Positions 34,044 to 43,063 of a stretch of DNA of 64,000 nt are shown piece by piece (positions within the stretch are counted from its first letter, which is position 1; each line of letters opens with the position of its first letter). Location: the NCBI RefSeq assembly GCF_047324305.1, contig NZ_CP178740.1:2418001-2482000 (forward strand), written 5' to 3'. A model generated the notes under the pieces. That model saw only the letters and a program-made list of their open reading frames with translations. It was not told where the DNA came from and made no database searches. The DNA comes from Acerihabitans sp047324305. Its GTDB lineage: Bacteria; Pseudomonadota; Gammaproteobacteria; Enterobacterales; Enterobacteriaceae. The position numbers and the translations under genes were made by a program.

Positions 34044-34943
34044 AAAACGACTCTTGATGAAATGCAGGCGTTTATCGCGGTAGTGGACAGCGGTTCCATT
34101 ACCGCCGCCGCCGCGCAGCTGGATCAAACCATTTCCGCCACCAGCCGCACCCTCGGGCGGTTGGAAGAGAAACTGCGCACCACGCTGCTCAGGCGCACCA
34201 CGCGCCGGCTGGAACTTACCGAGGAGGGCCGGGCCTTTCTCGAGCGCGCCCGGGATATCGTCCGCGCCGTCGAGGAGACGGAGGAATTGCTGTCCATGCG
34301 GCGTAACCAGCCGTCCGGGCTGCTGAGCGTGGATGCCGCCTCGCCGTTTATGCTGCACGTCATCGTGCCGCTGGTGGCGGGGTATTGTGCGCGCTATCCC
34401 CAGGTGGCGCTGGAGCTGAACAGCAATGAGGGCATTATCGATTTACTGGAAAAACGCACCGATCTGGCGATCCGCATCGGGCGGCTGAAGGATTCCACGC
34501 TGCACGCCCGGCTTATCGGCAACAGCCGCATCCGCGTGCTCGCCAGTCCCGCTTATCTGGCCGCGCGCGGCACGCCGGCAAGCGTGGCGGAATTATCCCG
34601 GCATACCCTGCTGGGTTTTAACCAACCCGAAGCGCTGAATGAATGGCCGCTGCCCGATGACAGCGGGCTGCCGCTGCATATCCAGCCGTCCATCCGCGCG
34701 TCCAGCGGCGAAACATTGCGGCAACTGGCGCTCAATGGCGCCGGTATCACCTGCCTGTCGGATTTTATGACGTGCGCGGATCGGCGGGAGGGGAGGTTGT
34801 GTCAACTGTTTCAGCGGCAGACGCTGGATGTCCGCCAGCCGATTAATGCGGTGTATTATCGTAATACGGCGCTGTCTTCCCGGATCCAGTCTTTTGTCGA
34901 TTATCTGGTCGAGGCCCTCGGCTCCCATGGCTTCGGCGCATAA
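34041..34943 (+). CDS. LysR-family transcriptional regulator
   Basis: 300 residues. The HTH (SITAAAAQLDQTISATSRTL) and effector domain (SGLLSVDAASPFMLHVIVPL; LEKRTDLAIRIGRL) are of the standard LysR type that resembles PtrR/YafC-like regulators. The start codon is inside an inverted repeat and lacks a Shine-Dalgarno sequence. It is convergent with mntP and not divergent from any gene, so its target is unknown. Confidence 0.82.
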   Translation: MKTTLDEMQAFIAVVDSGSITAAAAQLDQTISATSRTLGRLEEKLRTTLLRRTTRRLELTEEGRAFLERARDIVRAVEETEELLSMRRNQPSGLLSVDAASPFMLHVIVPLVAGYCARYPQVALELNSNEGIIDLLEKRTDLAIRIGRLKDSTLHARLIGNSRIRVLASPAYLAARGTPASVAELSRHTLLGFNQPEALNEWPLPDDSGLPLHIQPSIRASSGETLRQLALNGAGITCLSDFMTCADRREGRLCQLFQRQTLDVRQPINAVYYRNTALSSRIQSFVDYLVEALGSHGFGA

Positions 34944-34954
34944 GGCGCCGCGGT

Positions 34955-35527
34955 TTAGCTGAACAGGCCGAGATGCTCGATCAGGATATGACAGCCGATG
35001 CCGACCAGCACCATGCCGCCCAGGATCTCGGCCCATTTACCCATGACCGGGCCCAGGAAGCGGCCAAGCAGCACGCCGGATGAGGTCATGACCAGCGTTG
35101 CCGTACCTATGGCCAGCGCCGTGGTGACGATATTCACCTGCAGGATGGCCAGGCCGACCCCTACCGCCATGGCATCCAGGCTGGTGGCGATGGCCGTGGT
35201 GACCAGCAGCCAGAAACTGTGTTTTCTGCGCGGCGGCAGATCGTCGGTGGTTTTGTTAAAACAGCCGTGAATCATCATTCTGCCGCCCAGGATACCCAGC
35301 AGGATGAAGGCGATCCAATGATCCCAGGCGACGATGTATTTGCTGGCGGCAATGCCCATTATCCAGCCGATTACCGGCGTGATCGCTTCCACCGCGCCAA
35401 AGATGGCGCCGGTTCTCAGCGCCTCTTTCAGCCCCGGGCGTTCAAGCGTCGCCCCTTTGCCGATGGAGGCGGCAAAGGCGTCCATCGACATGGCGAAGGC
35501 GAGGATCATGGTGGCGTACATATTCAT
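34955..35527 (-). CDS. mntP: Manganese efflux pump MntP
   Basis: 190 residues from ATG 35527. It follows E. coli MntP (YebN) almost throughout: LAFAMSMDAFAASIGKGA at the start, LRTGAIFGAVEAITPVIGW, LLVTTAIATSLDAMAVGVGL and AEILGGMVLVGIGCHIL. Six membrane helices carry the conserved intramembrane Asp residues. It exports Mn2+ when the metal is in excess. Two MntR-like boxes lie 140-175 bases upstream. Confidence 0.93.
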   Translation of the reverse strand: MNMYATMILAFAMSMDAFAASIGKGATLERPGLKEALRTGAIFGAVEAITPVIGWIMGIAASKYIVAWDHWIAFILLGILGGRMMIHGCFNKTTDDLPPRRKHSFWLLVTTAIATSLDAMAVGVGLAILQVNIVTTALAIGTATLVMTSSGVLLGRFLGPVMGKWAEILGGMVLVGIGCHILIEHLGLFS

Positions 35528-35666
35528 TATTATTACCGGGTGGTGCCTGGCATCGATCCTGCCGCTGTTCGTCCTGCGCGGCGGGCGCATACCGGTTAAT
35601 CAGTGAAAGAGGGGATGATACAGCGTTATCGCGGGAAAAAAAAGACAATAAAAACATGGGATTAAG

Positions 35667-35700
35667 TATAGCCATGGCTATATTTTATAGCCATGGCTGT
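35667..35700. promoter_or_regulatory. Two tandem MntR-like boxes upstream of mntP
   Basis: TATAGCCATGGCTATA (35667-35682, perfect palindrome) is repeated 19 bp later as TATAGCCATGGCTGT (35686-35700). Both match ATAGC-N4-GCTAT, the core of the enteric MntR site. MntR with manganese is known to activate mntP in E. coli. Confidence 0.65.
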
Positions 35701-35724
35701 TTAGCGGTATAAAATTGCGACGCT

Positions 35725-36951
35725 TTACGCCGGCCGCTGCTCGCTGCGCCGGCCCGCGATCAGCATGATAAGGCCGCCGGCCAGCAGCGTCAGGCCGCTG
35801 TAGGCGATGGCGCCCGGCGGCCCGAAGCCGTCCACCAACAGGCCGCCCGCCACTGCGCCCAGCGCGATGGCGATCTGGAACGTCGTCACCAGCAGGGCGC
35901 CGGCGGTTTCCGCATGATCGGGCGCGGCCAGCGTGTTCCAGGTCTGGAAGCTTACCGGCAGCGCGCCAAAGGCAAAACCCCAGGTCGCCGTGGCGGCAAA
36001 AGCCAGCCCGGCCAACGCGCCGTAGGCAAGCAGCAACGCTGCCATGACGCTGAGCAGGAGCGCCGCCAGCCCAACGCCCAGGCGGGCGCTGCGTTCAGCG
36101 ATAAAGCCACCGGCGAGATTGCCGAAAAACCCGCCGATGCCGAAGGCCAGCAGCGCCAGGGAAATCATGCGCACGTCAAAGTGCGGCACCTGTTCCAAAA
36201 AAGGGCGTACATAGGTAAAGCCGGCAAAATGCCCCGAGATGACGAATATCACGGTAACCAGGCCGATGCGGATGCCCGGGCGGCGCAGCAGCAGCCAAAA
36301 TGTCCCGAGGCTCGGCACATCCGCCGGCGGCAGCCGGGGCAGGGTGACCAGCTGTGCCAGCAAGGCGGCGATGCTGATGCCGGCGGCCGCCAGAAAAGTG
36401 GCGCGCCAGCCCAGGATATCGCCCAGATAGGCGCCCAGCGCCGGGGCGCAAACCGTGGCCGCCGAAACGCCGGTAAAAATAATCATCATGGCCCGCGGCA
36501 ATAACCGGGCCGGCACCAGGCGCAGGGCAATGGCGGCCGCCAGCGACCAGATGCCGCCCAGGGCTATGCCGAGCAGCACCCGGGCTGCGATCAGCACCCA
36601 GATATTGGCGGCGACGGCGGCCAGCAGATTCGACAGCACCAGCAGCAGCGCCAGCCCCCAGACGACCATGCGCCGGTCCACTTTGCCCGTGCCGAGCACC
36701 ACCGCGGGGCCCGCGATGGCGGCCACCAGCGCCGTCGCCGTTACCGCCTGCCCGGCGGCACCGTCCGAGATGCCCAGATCGGCGGCGACCGGCGTCAGCA
36801 GGCTGGCGGGTAAAAATTCCGCCGTCACCAGGGCAAATACGCCGAGCGACAGTGAAACCACCGCGCTCCAGGCCGCGGCGGAGCGCCCGTTATCGGTACG
36901 CGCCCCAGGGCATGACAAGCTTTCATCACCGGTACAGGACTTTTCTGACAT
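35725..36951 (-). CDS. MFS drug/sugar efflux transporter (DHA1 type)
   Basis: 408 residues from ATG 36951 (GTGGAGTCTCC upstream). Twelve hydrophobic segments; LGVFALVTAEFLPASLLTPV in helix 1 and LGIALGGIWSLAAAIALRLV in helix 4-5 are typical of the NepI/AraJ-like DHA1 exporters in the inner membrane. An AraC gene is divergent, 82 bases away, and probably controls it. The exported compound is unknown. Confidence 0.83.
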   Translation of the reverse strand: MSEKSCTGDESLSCPGARTDNGRSAAAWSAVVSLSLGVFALVTAEFLPASLLTPVAADLGISDGAAGQAVTATALVAAIAGPAVVLGTGKVDRRMVVWGLALLLVLSNLLAAVAANIWVLIAARVLLGIALGGIWSLAAAIALRLVPARLLPRAMMIIFTGVSAATVCAPALGAYLGDILGWRATFLAAAGISIAALLAQLVTLPRLPPADVPSLGTFWLLLRRPGIRIGLVTVIFVISGHFAGFTYVRPFLEQVPHFDVRMISLALLAFGIGGFFGNLAGGFIAERSARLGVGLAALLLSVMAALLLAYGALAGLAFAATATWGFAFGALPVSFQTWNTLAAPDHAETAGALLVTTFQIAIALGAVAGGLLVDGFGPPGAIAYSGLTLLAGGLIMLIAGRRSEQRPA

Positions 36952-37033
36952 GGAGACTCCACGAGATTCTTTGCAAGGTATGATCCGGATGGTACAGTTG
37001 AAGAGTTGGAACATCCATGCTAGGAAACCCGTA

Positions 37034-37999
37034 ATGCTTGACAATTCGTCCAAATCTGGCGCGCCGCCGTTAAACGATCCTTTAACCGATATGCTGCGGG
37101 GACTGCGACTGGACGGGGTGGAATATGGCCGCTGCCGACTTGCCGCGCCCTGGGCCTTTGCGTTTCCGGCCCGCCAGGACGCCTGTTTTCTGTTCGTGGC
37201 GGAAAAAGGCTGCTGGCTGCAGACCCCGGCCGGCGCATGGGAAGAGCTGAACGCGGGCGACGCGGTGCTGTTGCCGCGCGGCAGCGCGCACGCGCTGGCA
37301 AGCGCCCCGGGCGTGGCGCCGCAAGCCTTTCCCCGCTGGCAGTGTCAATCGATTACCGGCAATTTCTTCGATTTAAACGCCGGCGAGGAAGGCGAGCATT
37401 GCGTGCTGTTCTACGGTTCCATGCGTTTTAATCTTGATAGCCTGCATCCCTTGCTGCGCATGATGCCCGATATGATGCGCGCCCATGAGCTGATGCGTAA
37501 CGAGCCGGCGATCGTGCCTTTGCTGGAGGCCATGGGCTGCGAGGTGGCGATGAACCGGGTGGGCGCGTGCGGTATGGTAACGCGCCTGGCCGATGTCCTG
37601 GCCGCGCAGATTATCCGCGCCTGGGTAGAACACGGCTGCGGCAGCGCGGCGGGATGGATTGCCGCGGTGCGCAACCCGGAAATCGGCCGCGTGCTGGCGG
37701 CTATCCACGCGGCGCCCCACCGTGACTGGCCGTTGTCCGAACTGGCCGGCGTGATGGGCGCGTCGCGCTCCAGCTTCGCCAGCAAGTTTGCCGCCATCGT
37801 TGGGGAAACGCCGGCCCGCTATGTCGCGCAGGTGCGTATGCACCAGGCGCGGCAGTGGATTATCCGCGATTCCGCGCGCATTTCCGAGGTGGCCCAGCGG
37901 CTGGGATATGACTCCGAGGCGTCCTTCAGCCGCGCCTTTAAGCGCATTATCGGCACGGCGCCGAGTCATTTTCGCAACGTTGCGAAACAGGAGGCCTGA
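37034..37999 (+). CDS. AraC-family regulator with N-terminal cupin
   Basis: 321 residues from ATG 37034 (AGGAAA upstream); the open frame runs much further upstream but antisense to the MFS gene. An N-terminal cupin-like ligand domain (about 20-170; ELNAGDAVLLPRGSAHAL) precedes two AraC HTH motifs (WPLSELAGVMGASRSSFASK and ISEVAQRLGYDSEASFSRAF). It is divergent from the efflux gene and likely activates it. Confidence 0.85.
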   Translation: MLDNSSKSGAPPLNDPLTDMLRGLRLDGVEYGRCRLAAPWAFAFPARQDACFLFVAEKGCWLQTPAGAWEELNAGDAVLLPRGSAHALASAPGVAPQAFPRWQCQSITGNFFDLNAGEEGEHCVLFYGSMRFNLDSLHPLLRMMPDMMRAHELMRNEPAIVPLLEAMGCEVAMNRVGACGMVTRLADVLAAQIIRAWVEHGCGSAAGWIAAVRNPEIGRVLAAIHAAPHRDWPLSELAGVMGASRSSFASKFAAIVGETPARYVAQVRMHQARQWIIRDSARISEVAQRLGYDSEASFSRAFKRIIGTAPSHFRNVAKQEA

Positions 38000-38109
38000 C
38001 ATTGTCATGCTATGGCAAGAGGAAAACCGGGCGTTATTCCGGCCGCTACGCGACCAGGCGCTAACGTCCGGGCGCGTTATAGAGAACACATCGGCCTGGC
38101 CGGGTCGCT

Positions 38110-39075
38110 TTAGGCCGCGTCGCCAGCGCTGCGGGATTGTCCGCTGATTTTTTGCCGCGCCCACTGCTCTGCGTTTGTTATGCCGATATGGTGCTGGTGA
38201 TTAAACGTCTGGTTCATATCCCATGCCACGCCGGTTCCTTTGGCGAAAGCCAGCCGGTATTTGCGCACCGTATCCCCGGGTTCACGCGCCAGTCCGGCGG
38301 CGAGGTACGCTAAATCCCATGTCACACGGCGAACCTTGGTGCCGGTTACGCCGTCAACGATATCCGCCAGCCGCGCATAGGTCAGAGTATCGCCGGCGAT
38401 ATACACCACCTGGTTGACGATGCGCGGCGCGGCGAACAGAATAGCCGCGGTCAGTACGCCGATGTCCTCGGGCGTGGTGACGGTAACGGCGTTATCCCAA
38501 CTGCCCAGGGCATGCACGGTGTTGTGCGCCAGATCCACGATGCCGAAAGACGGCTCGAACAGATAGCTGGTAAAGATGCCGGTGGAAATGATGACCCATT
38601 CGGTGCGCGTTTGCGCCCGCAGGAGATGGCGCACGTCGAGCTGTTCGTCAAACAGATCCTGGCCGCTGCCTTTGCCGATCAGATCGTAATCGACGCCGAA
38701 TTGCCAGGGAAAATAGCGTTTCACTCCCGCCGCCAGTACCGCATGGGCTATTTTAAGCTGCGTGCCGCCGCCGGCGGCAAAGCCGGTGCAACACACCAGG
38801 GTGGTAAACGGCCGGAAGAGGTCGGCCAGGTCCGATGTGGTCGCGGTGAGCAGATCGCCCGCGAGCAACTGTACGCCCAGCGCGCGCAGTTCGGCCACAT
38901 CGCGTTGTTTGCCCGGTTCCCGGCTGTGTATGGATGCCTGGCGCAGCAGCACGGTGATGGTGGTGCAGGCGGATAAGGCGGCGCGCTGCGCCAAATTGCG
39001 GATCACCGCCATGCCGAGCTCGCCGGCGCCGATCACCAGGATAGCGTCGTGGGTATTTACAGGGTTGACGTTCAT
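38110..39075 (-). CDS. NmrA/isoflavone-reductase-like NAD(P)-binding protein
   Basis: 321 residues. The N-terminal ILVIGAGELGMAVIRNLAQR is an atypical-SDR Rossmann motif (GxGxxG), and the internal TLVCCTGFAAGGG and YFPWQFGVDYD blocks match the NmrA-like/phenylcoumaran-reductase-like group. AGGAG precedes the start. It could be a redox enzyme or an NADP(H) sensor. The HxlR gene is divergent and probably regulates it. Confidence 0.8.
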   Translation of the reverse strand: MNVNPVNTHDAILVIGAGELGMAVIRNLAQRAALSACTTITVLLRQASIHSREPGKQRDVAELRALGVQLLAGDLLTATTSDLADLFRPFTTLVCCTGFAAGGGTQLKIAHAVLAAGVKRYFPWQFGVDYDLIGKGSGQDLFDEQLDVRHLLRAQTRTEWVIISTGIFTSYLFEPSFGIVDLAHNTVHALGSWDNAVTVTTPEDIGVLTAAILFAAPRIVNQVVYIAGDTLTYARLADIVDGVTGTKVRRVTWDLAYLAAGLAREPGDTVRKYRLAFAKGTGVAWDMNQTFNHQHHIGITNAEQWARQKISGQSRSAGDAA

Positions 39076-39165
39076 GGACTTCTCCTATTAAGTTGCGACC
39101 AGGGTTACATCTCCCATGATGAAGAACAAGAAGGCACACCGGTGATACCGGGAGGCAATGTGGAA

Positions 39166-39567
39166 ATGAGCGATATGATTGCACGGTCGCAGGCCGTGTG
39201 CGACGCGTTGAGCGACGACGACGATGGTTTAAAGCGCGAGGTGCTGACCCATGCCGGCAACCGCTGGTCGCTCGGCATCGTACACATCCTGGGCGTGGGG
39301 GGACGGCTGCGCCATGCGGAGATAGCCAGGCGCATGGGCGGGGTGACGCAGCGTATGCTGACCCGCTCGCTGCGGCAGCTGGAGCGCGACGGGCTGGTGC
39401 TGCGTTATGACTATTTTGAGAAATCCCCGCGCGTGGAGTATGAGCTGTCGGAGCTGGGCAGGCAGTTGCTGGGGCAAATGATACCGCTGTGGTTATGGGT
39501 GGTGGAGAATGCCGACCGGTTTCGCCAGGCACGGGCGACTTTCGATACCGCCCGGGAGCGTCCGTAA
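39166..39567 (+). CDS. HxlR-family transcriptional regulator
   Basis: 133 residues from ATG 39166; a GTG at 39160 in the same frame lies 4 bases after GGAGG and may be used instead. The HxlR winged helix spans HAGNRWSLGIVHILGVGGRL and AEIARRMGGVTQRMLTRSLR, with wing YDYFEKSPRVEYELSELG. One cysteine near the N-terminus (AVCDAL) could be redox-active, as in some HxlR repressors. Divergent from the NmrA-like gene. Confidence 0.83.
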   Translation: MSDMIARSQAVCDALSDDDDGLKREVLTHAGNRWSLGIVHILGVGGRLRHAEIARRMGGVTQRMLTRSLRQLERDGLVLRYDYFEKSPRVEYELSELGRQLLGQMIPLWLWVVENADRFRQARATFDTARERP

Positions 39568-39703
39568 GTCGTCCCGGGCGGCTAGCGTTATCCGGGGAAA
39601 CAATCCGGTTTGGAGATGATGCCCGGACGGCGGTTATGTATTACAGTGAGATCAGGATAGTTATGCCAGGGGCCACGGTCCTGTTTAACCCGGAGATCTT
39701 ACC

Positions 39704-40117
39704 ATGCTCACATCGCATATGCGCATCGCCCGCCCCGTCACCAACCTTGAACTCAGCAGGGAAATGTACTGCTCGGGCCTCGGCATGCGGGTGCTGGGCA
39801 GTTTTACCGGCCATAATGGGTTTAACGGCGTCATGCTCGGCGCGCAGGGACTGCCCTGGCATTTTGAATTTACCGTTTGCGAACAGCACCCGGTGCCACC
39901 GGCGCCGACGCCGGAAGATCTGCTGGTGCTCTACCTGCCGGATGAGGCGCGGTGGCGGCGATCGTGCCAGCGTCTGGGCGAGGCGGGTTTCGAGCGGGTG
40001 GTATCGTTTAATCCGTACTGGGACGTGGCGGGCAAGACCTTCCAAGATCATGACGGTTATCGGCTGGTGCTGCAAAACCGGGCCTGGGGCGACGAATCCG
40101 GCGCCGGCGCGGCCTAA
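39704..40117 (+). CDS. VOC-superfamily (glyoxalase-like) protein
   Basis: 137 residues. The beta-alpha-beta-beta-beta repeat begins RIARPVTNLELSREMYCSGLG and ends with KTFQDHDGYRLVLQNR, as in YycE-type glyoxalase/dioxygenase-fold proteins. CCGGAGATC precedes the start. Metal ligands are not fully evident, so the activity is open. The stop overlaps that of the convergent TSUP gene by 4 bases. Confidence 0.75.
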   Translation: MLTSHMRIARPVTNLELSREMYCSGLGMRVLGSFTGHNGFNGVMLGAQGLPWHFEFTVCEQHPVPPAPTPEDLLVLYLPDEARWRRSCQRLGEAGFERVVSFNPYWDVAGKTFQDHDGYRLVLQNRAWGDESGAGAA

Positions 40118-40857
40118 GGCAAATGTTGCCAGGCGATTTCCAGGCCAAGGCCGAGCAGGCCCAGGAAAAAACAGCGGCGAAACAGTCCGGGGCTGATGAC
40201 GGCGCGCAGCCAGGCGCCGAAAAACATGCCCGCCAGCGCGGGAATAACGGCCAGCAGCGACAGGCCCAGCGCGTGCAACGGCAGCATATGATGCCAGGCG
40301 AGGCTGGCCGCCAGCGCCAGGGTCGAGACGGTAAACGACAGCCCCAGCGCCTGGATAAGCTCGTCCCGCGCCAGGGCCAGGGCATTTAAATAGGGCACGG
40401 CGGGGAGGACAAACACGCCGGTGGCGCCGGTTACCAGGCCGGTGATTCCTCCCGCCAGCGGCCCCAGCCATTTCTCCGCCGCGGGCGGCACCCGCGCCTG
40501 CCGGTTAAGCAGGCTGACCAGCGCATAGACCATCAGCAGGATCCCCAGCCACAGCGATGTCCACGCCGCCATTGCGCCCGCCATCATGCCGGCGCCGTAC
40601 CAGGTGCCGAGGCATACGGCCAGCAGCATCGGCCAAAGCCTGCGGCATAAACGCGCCCGGTGCGGCCCGCTGCACAGCTGCCATATATTCGTCACCAGCG
40701 AAGGGATAATCAGCAGCGCGGCCGCTTGCGCGGGCGGCATCACCACGCCCAGCACGCCCATGGCAACGGTAGGCAGGCCAAGGCCAATCACGCCCTTTAC
40801 CACACCGGCGATCAGGAATGTCAGCCCGATTAACAGGATATACAGCGTCGGTTCCAT
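40114..40857 (-). CDS. TSUP-family (TauE/SafE) anion exporter
   Basis: 247 residues from ATG 40857. It is very hydrophobic with about 8 helices. GLTFLIAGVVKGVIGLGLPT and GPLAGGITGLVTGATGVFVLP are the two TSUP half-repeats. The family moves sulfite, sulfonates or organic acids. A LysR gene is divergent 139 bases away and likely regulates it. Confidence 0.82.
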   Translation of the reverse strand: MEPTLYILLIGLTFLIAGVVKGVIGLGLPTVAMGVLGVVMPPAQAAALLIIPSLVTNIWQLCSGPHRARLCRRLWPMLLAVCLGTWYGAGMMAGAMAAWTSLWLGILLMVYALVSLLNRQARVPPAAEKWLGPLAGGITGLVTGATGVFVLPAVPYLNALALARDELIQALGLSFTVSTLALAASLAWHHMLPLHALGLSLLAVIPALAGMFFGAWLRAVISPGLFRRCFFLGLLGLGLEIAWQHLP

Positions 40858-40996
40858 GGTAAGCTTTTTTCTCAAAGTGCGGGTCCTTCTATTTTTGCCG
40901 CGTAAAGGATGCGGCACAATGCGTATGTTTTTAAGTCGGCCTTCGTTATATCCGAAGGCTAGCCGCCAAGCCGCACACGGGTAGGGAGGTAATATC

Positions 40997-41905
40997 ATGC
41001 ATTTCGACCTGACCGATTTACGTCTGCTGGTGTGGGTCGTCGACGCCGGCAGCATTACCGCCGGCGCGGGCAGGGCCTGCCTGTCCCTGTCGTCCGCCAG
41101 CGCCCGCATCGCCGGTCTGGAACGGGAGGCGGGCGTCCGCCTGCTGGCGCGCCGCCACCGGGGCGTCACGGCCACGCCGGCGGGACGGGTGGTCTATGAC
41201 CGGGCAAAAATCATCCTGGGACACGCCGCGCAGCTGTCGGGCGAATTAAGCGCCTTTACCCAAGGCATCAAGGGGCAGGTGCGGCTGCTGGCGAACACCG
41301 TGGCGCTGGGGCAGTTTTTGCCCGGGCCGCTGTGTGATTTCCTGCGGCTGCATCCCGGCGTGGATATTGAGCTGGATGAACTGCCCAGCGAGGAGATTAC
41401 CCGCGCGGTGGCGCGCGGCGCGGCGGATATCGGTATCGCGGCGGATCATGCGGATTTCAGCGGGCTGGAAATCCTGCCGTTCAGGCAGGATTGTTTAGTG
41501 CTGGCGGTGGCGCCGGGACATGCGCTGGAACGGCGTCGGCGGGTCAGCTTCAGCGAGGCGCTGGACCATGAGTTTATCGGCCTGCCGGAAGACAGCGCGC
41601 TGGCGCGGCATATCGAAGGACACGCGATCCGCGCCGGTAAAACCCTGCGGCTGCGGGCCCGGGTGCGCGGCCTGGATAATATCCGGCGCATGGTGGCCGG
41701 CGGCGCGGGGATTGCCATATTGCCCATCGCCATGGCGGCGAACGGGCCGGACGACGGCGTGGCCTTTATCCCGCTGGACGAAAACTGGACCCGGCGGCAG
41801 TTGAGGATCGCCATGCGCTCGCGCCTCGATCTTACCCCAGCGGCAAAAAAGCTGGTTGAATTTCTCGGTGCGTTAAACCCCCAGGCGCCAACACCCGGGG
41901 GATAA
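40997..41905 (+). CDS. LysR-family transcriptional regulator
   Basis: 302 residues after a strong GGGAGG site. HTH: SITAGAGRACLSLSSASARI; effector domain: GQVRLLANTVALGQFLPGPL, LDNIRRMVAGGAGIAILP. It is divergent from the TSUP exporter gene, which is its likely target. Confidence 0.85.
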   Translation: MHFDLTDLRLLVWVVDAGSITAGAGRACLSLSSASARIAGLEREAGVRLLARRHRGVTATPAGRVVYDRAKIILGHAAQLSGELSAFTQGIKGQVRLLANTVALGQFLPGPLCDFLRLHPGVDIELDELPSEEITRAVARGAADIGIAADHADFSGLEILPFRQDCLVLAVAPGHALERRRRVSFSEALDHEFIGLPEDSALARHIEGHAIRAGKTLRLRARVRGLDNIRRMVAGGAGIAILPIAMAANGPDDGVAFIPLDENWTRRQLRIAMRSRLDLTPAAKKLVEFLGALNPQAPTPGG

Positions 41906-41917
41906 AGCCTGGCCAGA

Positions 41918-42862
41918 TTACTCCTCCAGGGTGATATAATCCGGCCATGCCAGCGCGGCTTTGACCTGCAGCAGGTCGCGCATGCGCACCGCTTCCTGGC
42001 GTGGGCTGCGTGAGAACAACCGTTTAAACTCCCGGCTGAACTGGGATGGGCTTTCATAACCGACCCGGATAGCGACCTCCGCCGCGCTCAGGCCTGAGCG
42101 CACCATCAACAGGCGAGCCTGGTGCAAACGAGTGGATTTAAGATACTGCATCGGCGTGCTTTGCGTCACCGCTTTAAAATGGGCATGAAAAGCGGGAATG
42201 CTCATGCCGGCGTTTGCGGCCAGTTCGGTCACATCAATGCGCGCGGCGAACTGCTGCTGTATTTTTTGCATCGCTCTGGCTATTTGCCCAAAATGCCCCT
42301 GGTTGTCCAGCGCGGCGCGCAGCGCTTCCCCCTGTTCCCCCAGCAATACCCGATAATAAATTTCCTTGATTATACCTTCACCCAGCACCTGACAGTCGAG
42401 TGCGGAACCGAGGATTTTCACCAGCCGCAATATCGCTTCGCTTAACGCTTCATCGATAGGCGTAGACACCATACTGGCGGGAGCCGCATACCCCGCGGGT
42501 TTTTGCCGGGACAGGGTTAGCATTACCTCCGCCAGCAGTTTGAAATCCAGTTTCATGGATATCGCCAGCATGGGTTCATCGGCACTGGCCTCGGTTTGGC
42601 TGGCAAAGGGCAGGGGAACCGACAGCACCAGATAGTGCCGGGCATCATAGACAAACACGGCGTCACCGAGAAAACCGCGTTTGCGCCCCTGGCAGACAAA
42701 TACAATACAGGGCTCATACAAGACGGGGGTACGTTCCAGAGCGGCGTTGGCGCGTAGCAAGCGTACACCGGGCAGCAATGAGTGGTTGTAACCCGGATTG
42801 GACGCCAGGCGCAGAAGGTGGCCGACTATTTCCCCGCCTAGGGAGTGTGTGGTAGAAAGCAT
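41918..42862 (-). CDS. AraC-family regulator with AraC_N-type sensor domain
   Basis: 314 residues. The N-terminal half (LLPGVRLLRANAALERTPVL, CIVFVCQGRKRGFLGD) is the AraC_N domain found in MmsR/YqhC-like proteins. The C-terminus has two HTHs (DVTELAANAGMSIPAFHAHF and SAAEVAIRVGYESPSQFSRE). It is divergent from two SDR genes, and AraC_N regulators of oxidoreductases are common, so it likely activates them. Confidence 0.85.
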   Translation of the reverse strand: MLSTTHSLGGEIVGHLLRLASNPGYNHSLLPGVRLLRANAALERTPVLYEPCIVFVCQGRKRGFLGDAVFVYDARHYLVLSVPLPFASQTEASADEPMLAISMKLDFKLLAEVMLTLSRQKPAGYAAPASMVSTPIDEALSEAILRLVKILGSALDCQVLGEGIIKEIYYRVLLGEQGEALRAALDNQGHFGQIARAMQKIQQQFAARIDVTELAANAGMSIPAFHAHFKAVTQSTPMQYLKSTRLHQARLLMVRSGLSAAEVAIRVGYESPSQFSREFKRLFSRSPRQEAVRMRDLLQVKAALAWPDYITLEE

Positions 42863-43063
42863 ATTTCTCTTATATATCCAGGTTTTTACTGGATTATTTC
42901 AAAATTATTGCTCTTTTTTTACCTTATTGCGATAGGAATAGGCAATTTATTTAGAGGCCTGGGCATTATTTCCCTCGCTGGCAATTTTTACAATAGGCCT
43001 CAATCAGCCATCTGGCGAGAAAGGGACACTGGGTTCCTTACCGCCCATCGTAGGGTAAACATT

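Noticed and set aside
35528..35666. yybP-ykoY manganese riboswitch in the mntP leader
   Set aside because: mntP in E. coli has one, but I cannot find the conserved core sequence in this leader by eye. Only the MntR-like boxes upstream are supported.
36455..37033. N-terminal extension of the AraC gene
   Set aside because: The extension is antisense to the MFS gene and low-complexity. ATG 37034 has a ribosome site and gives a normal AraC length.
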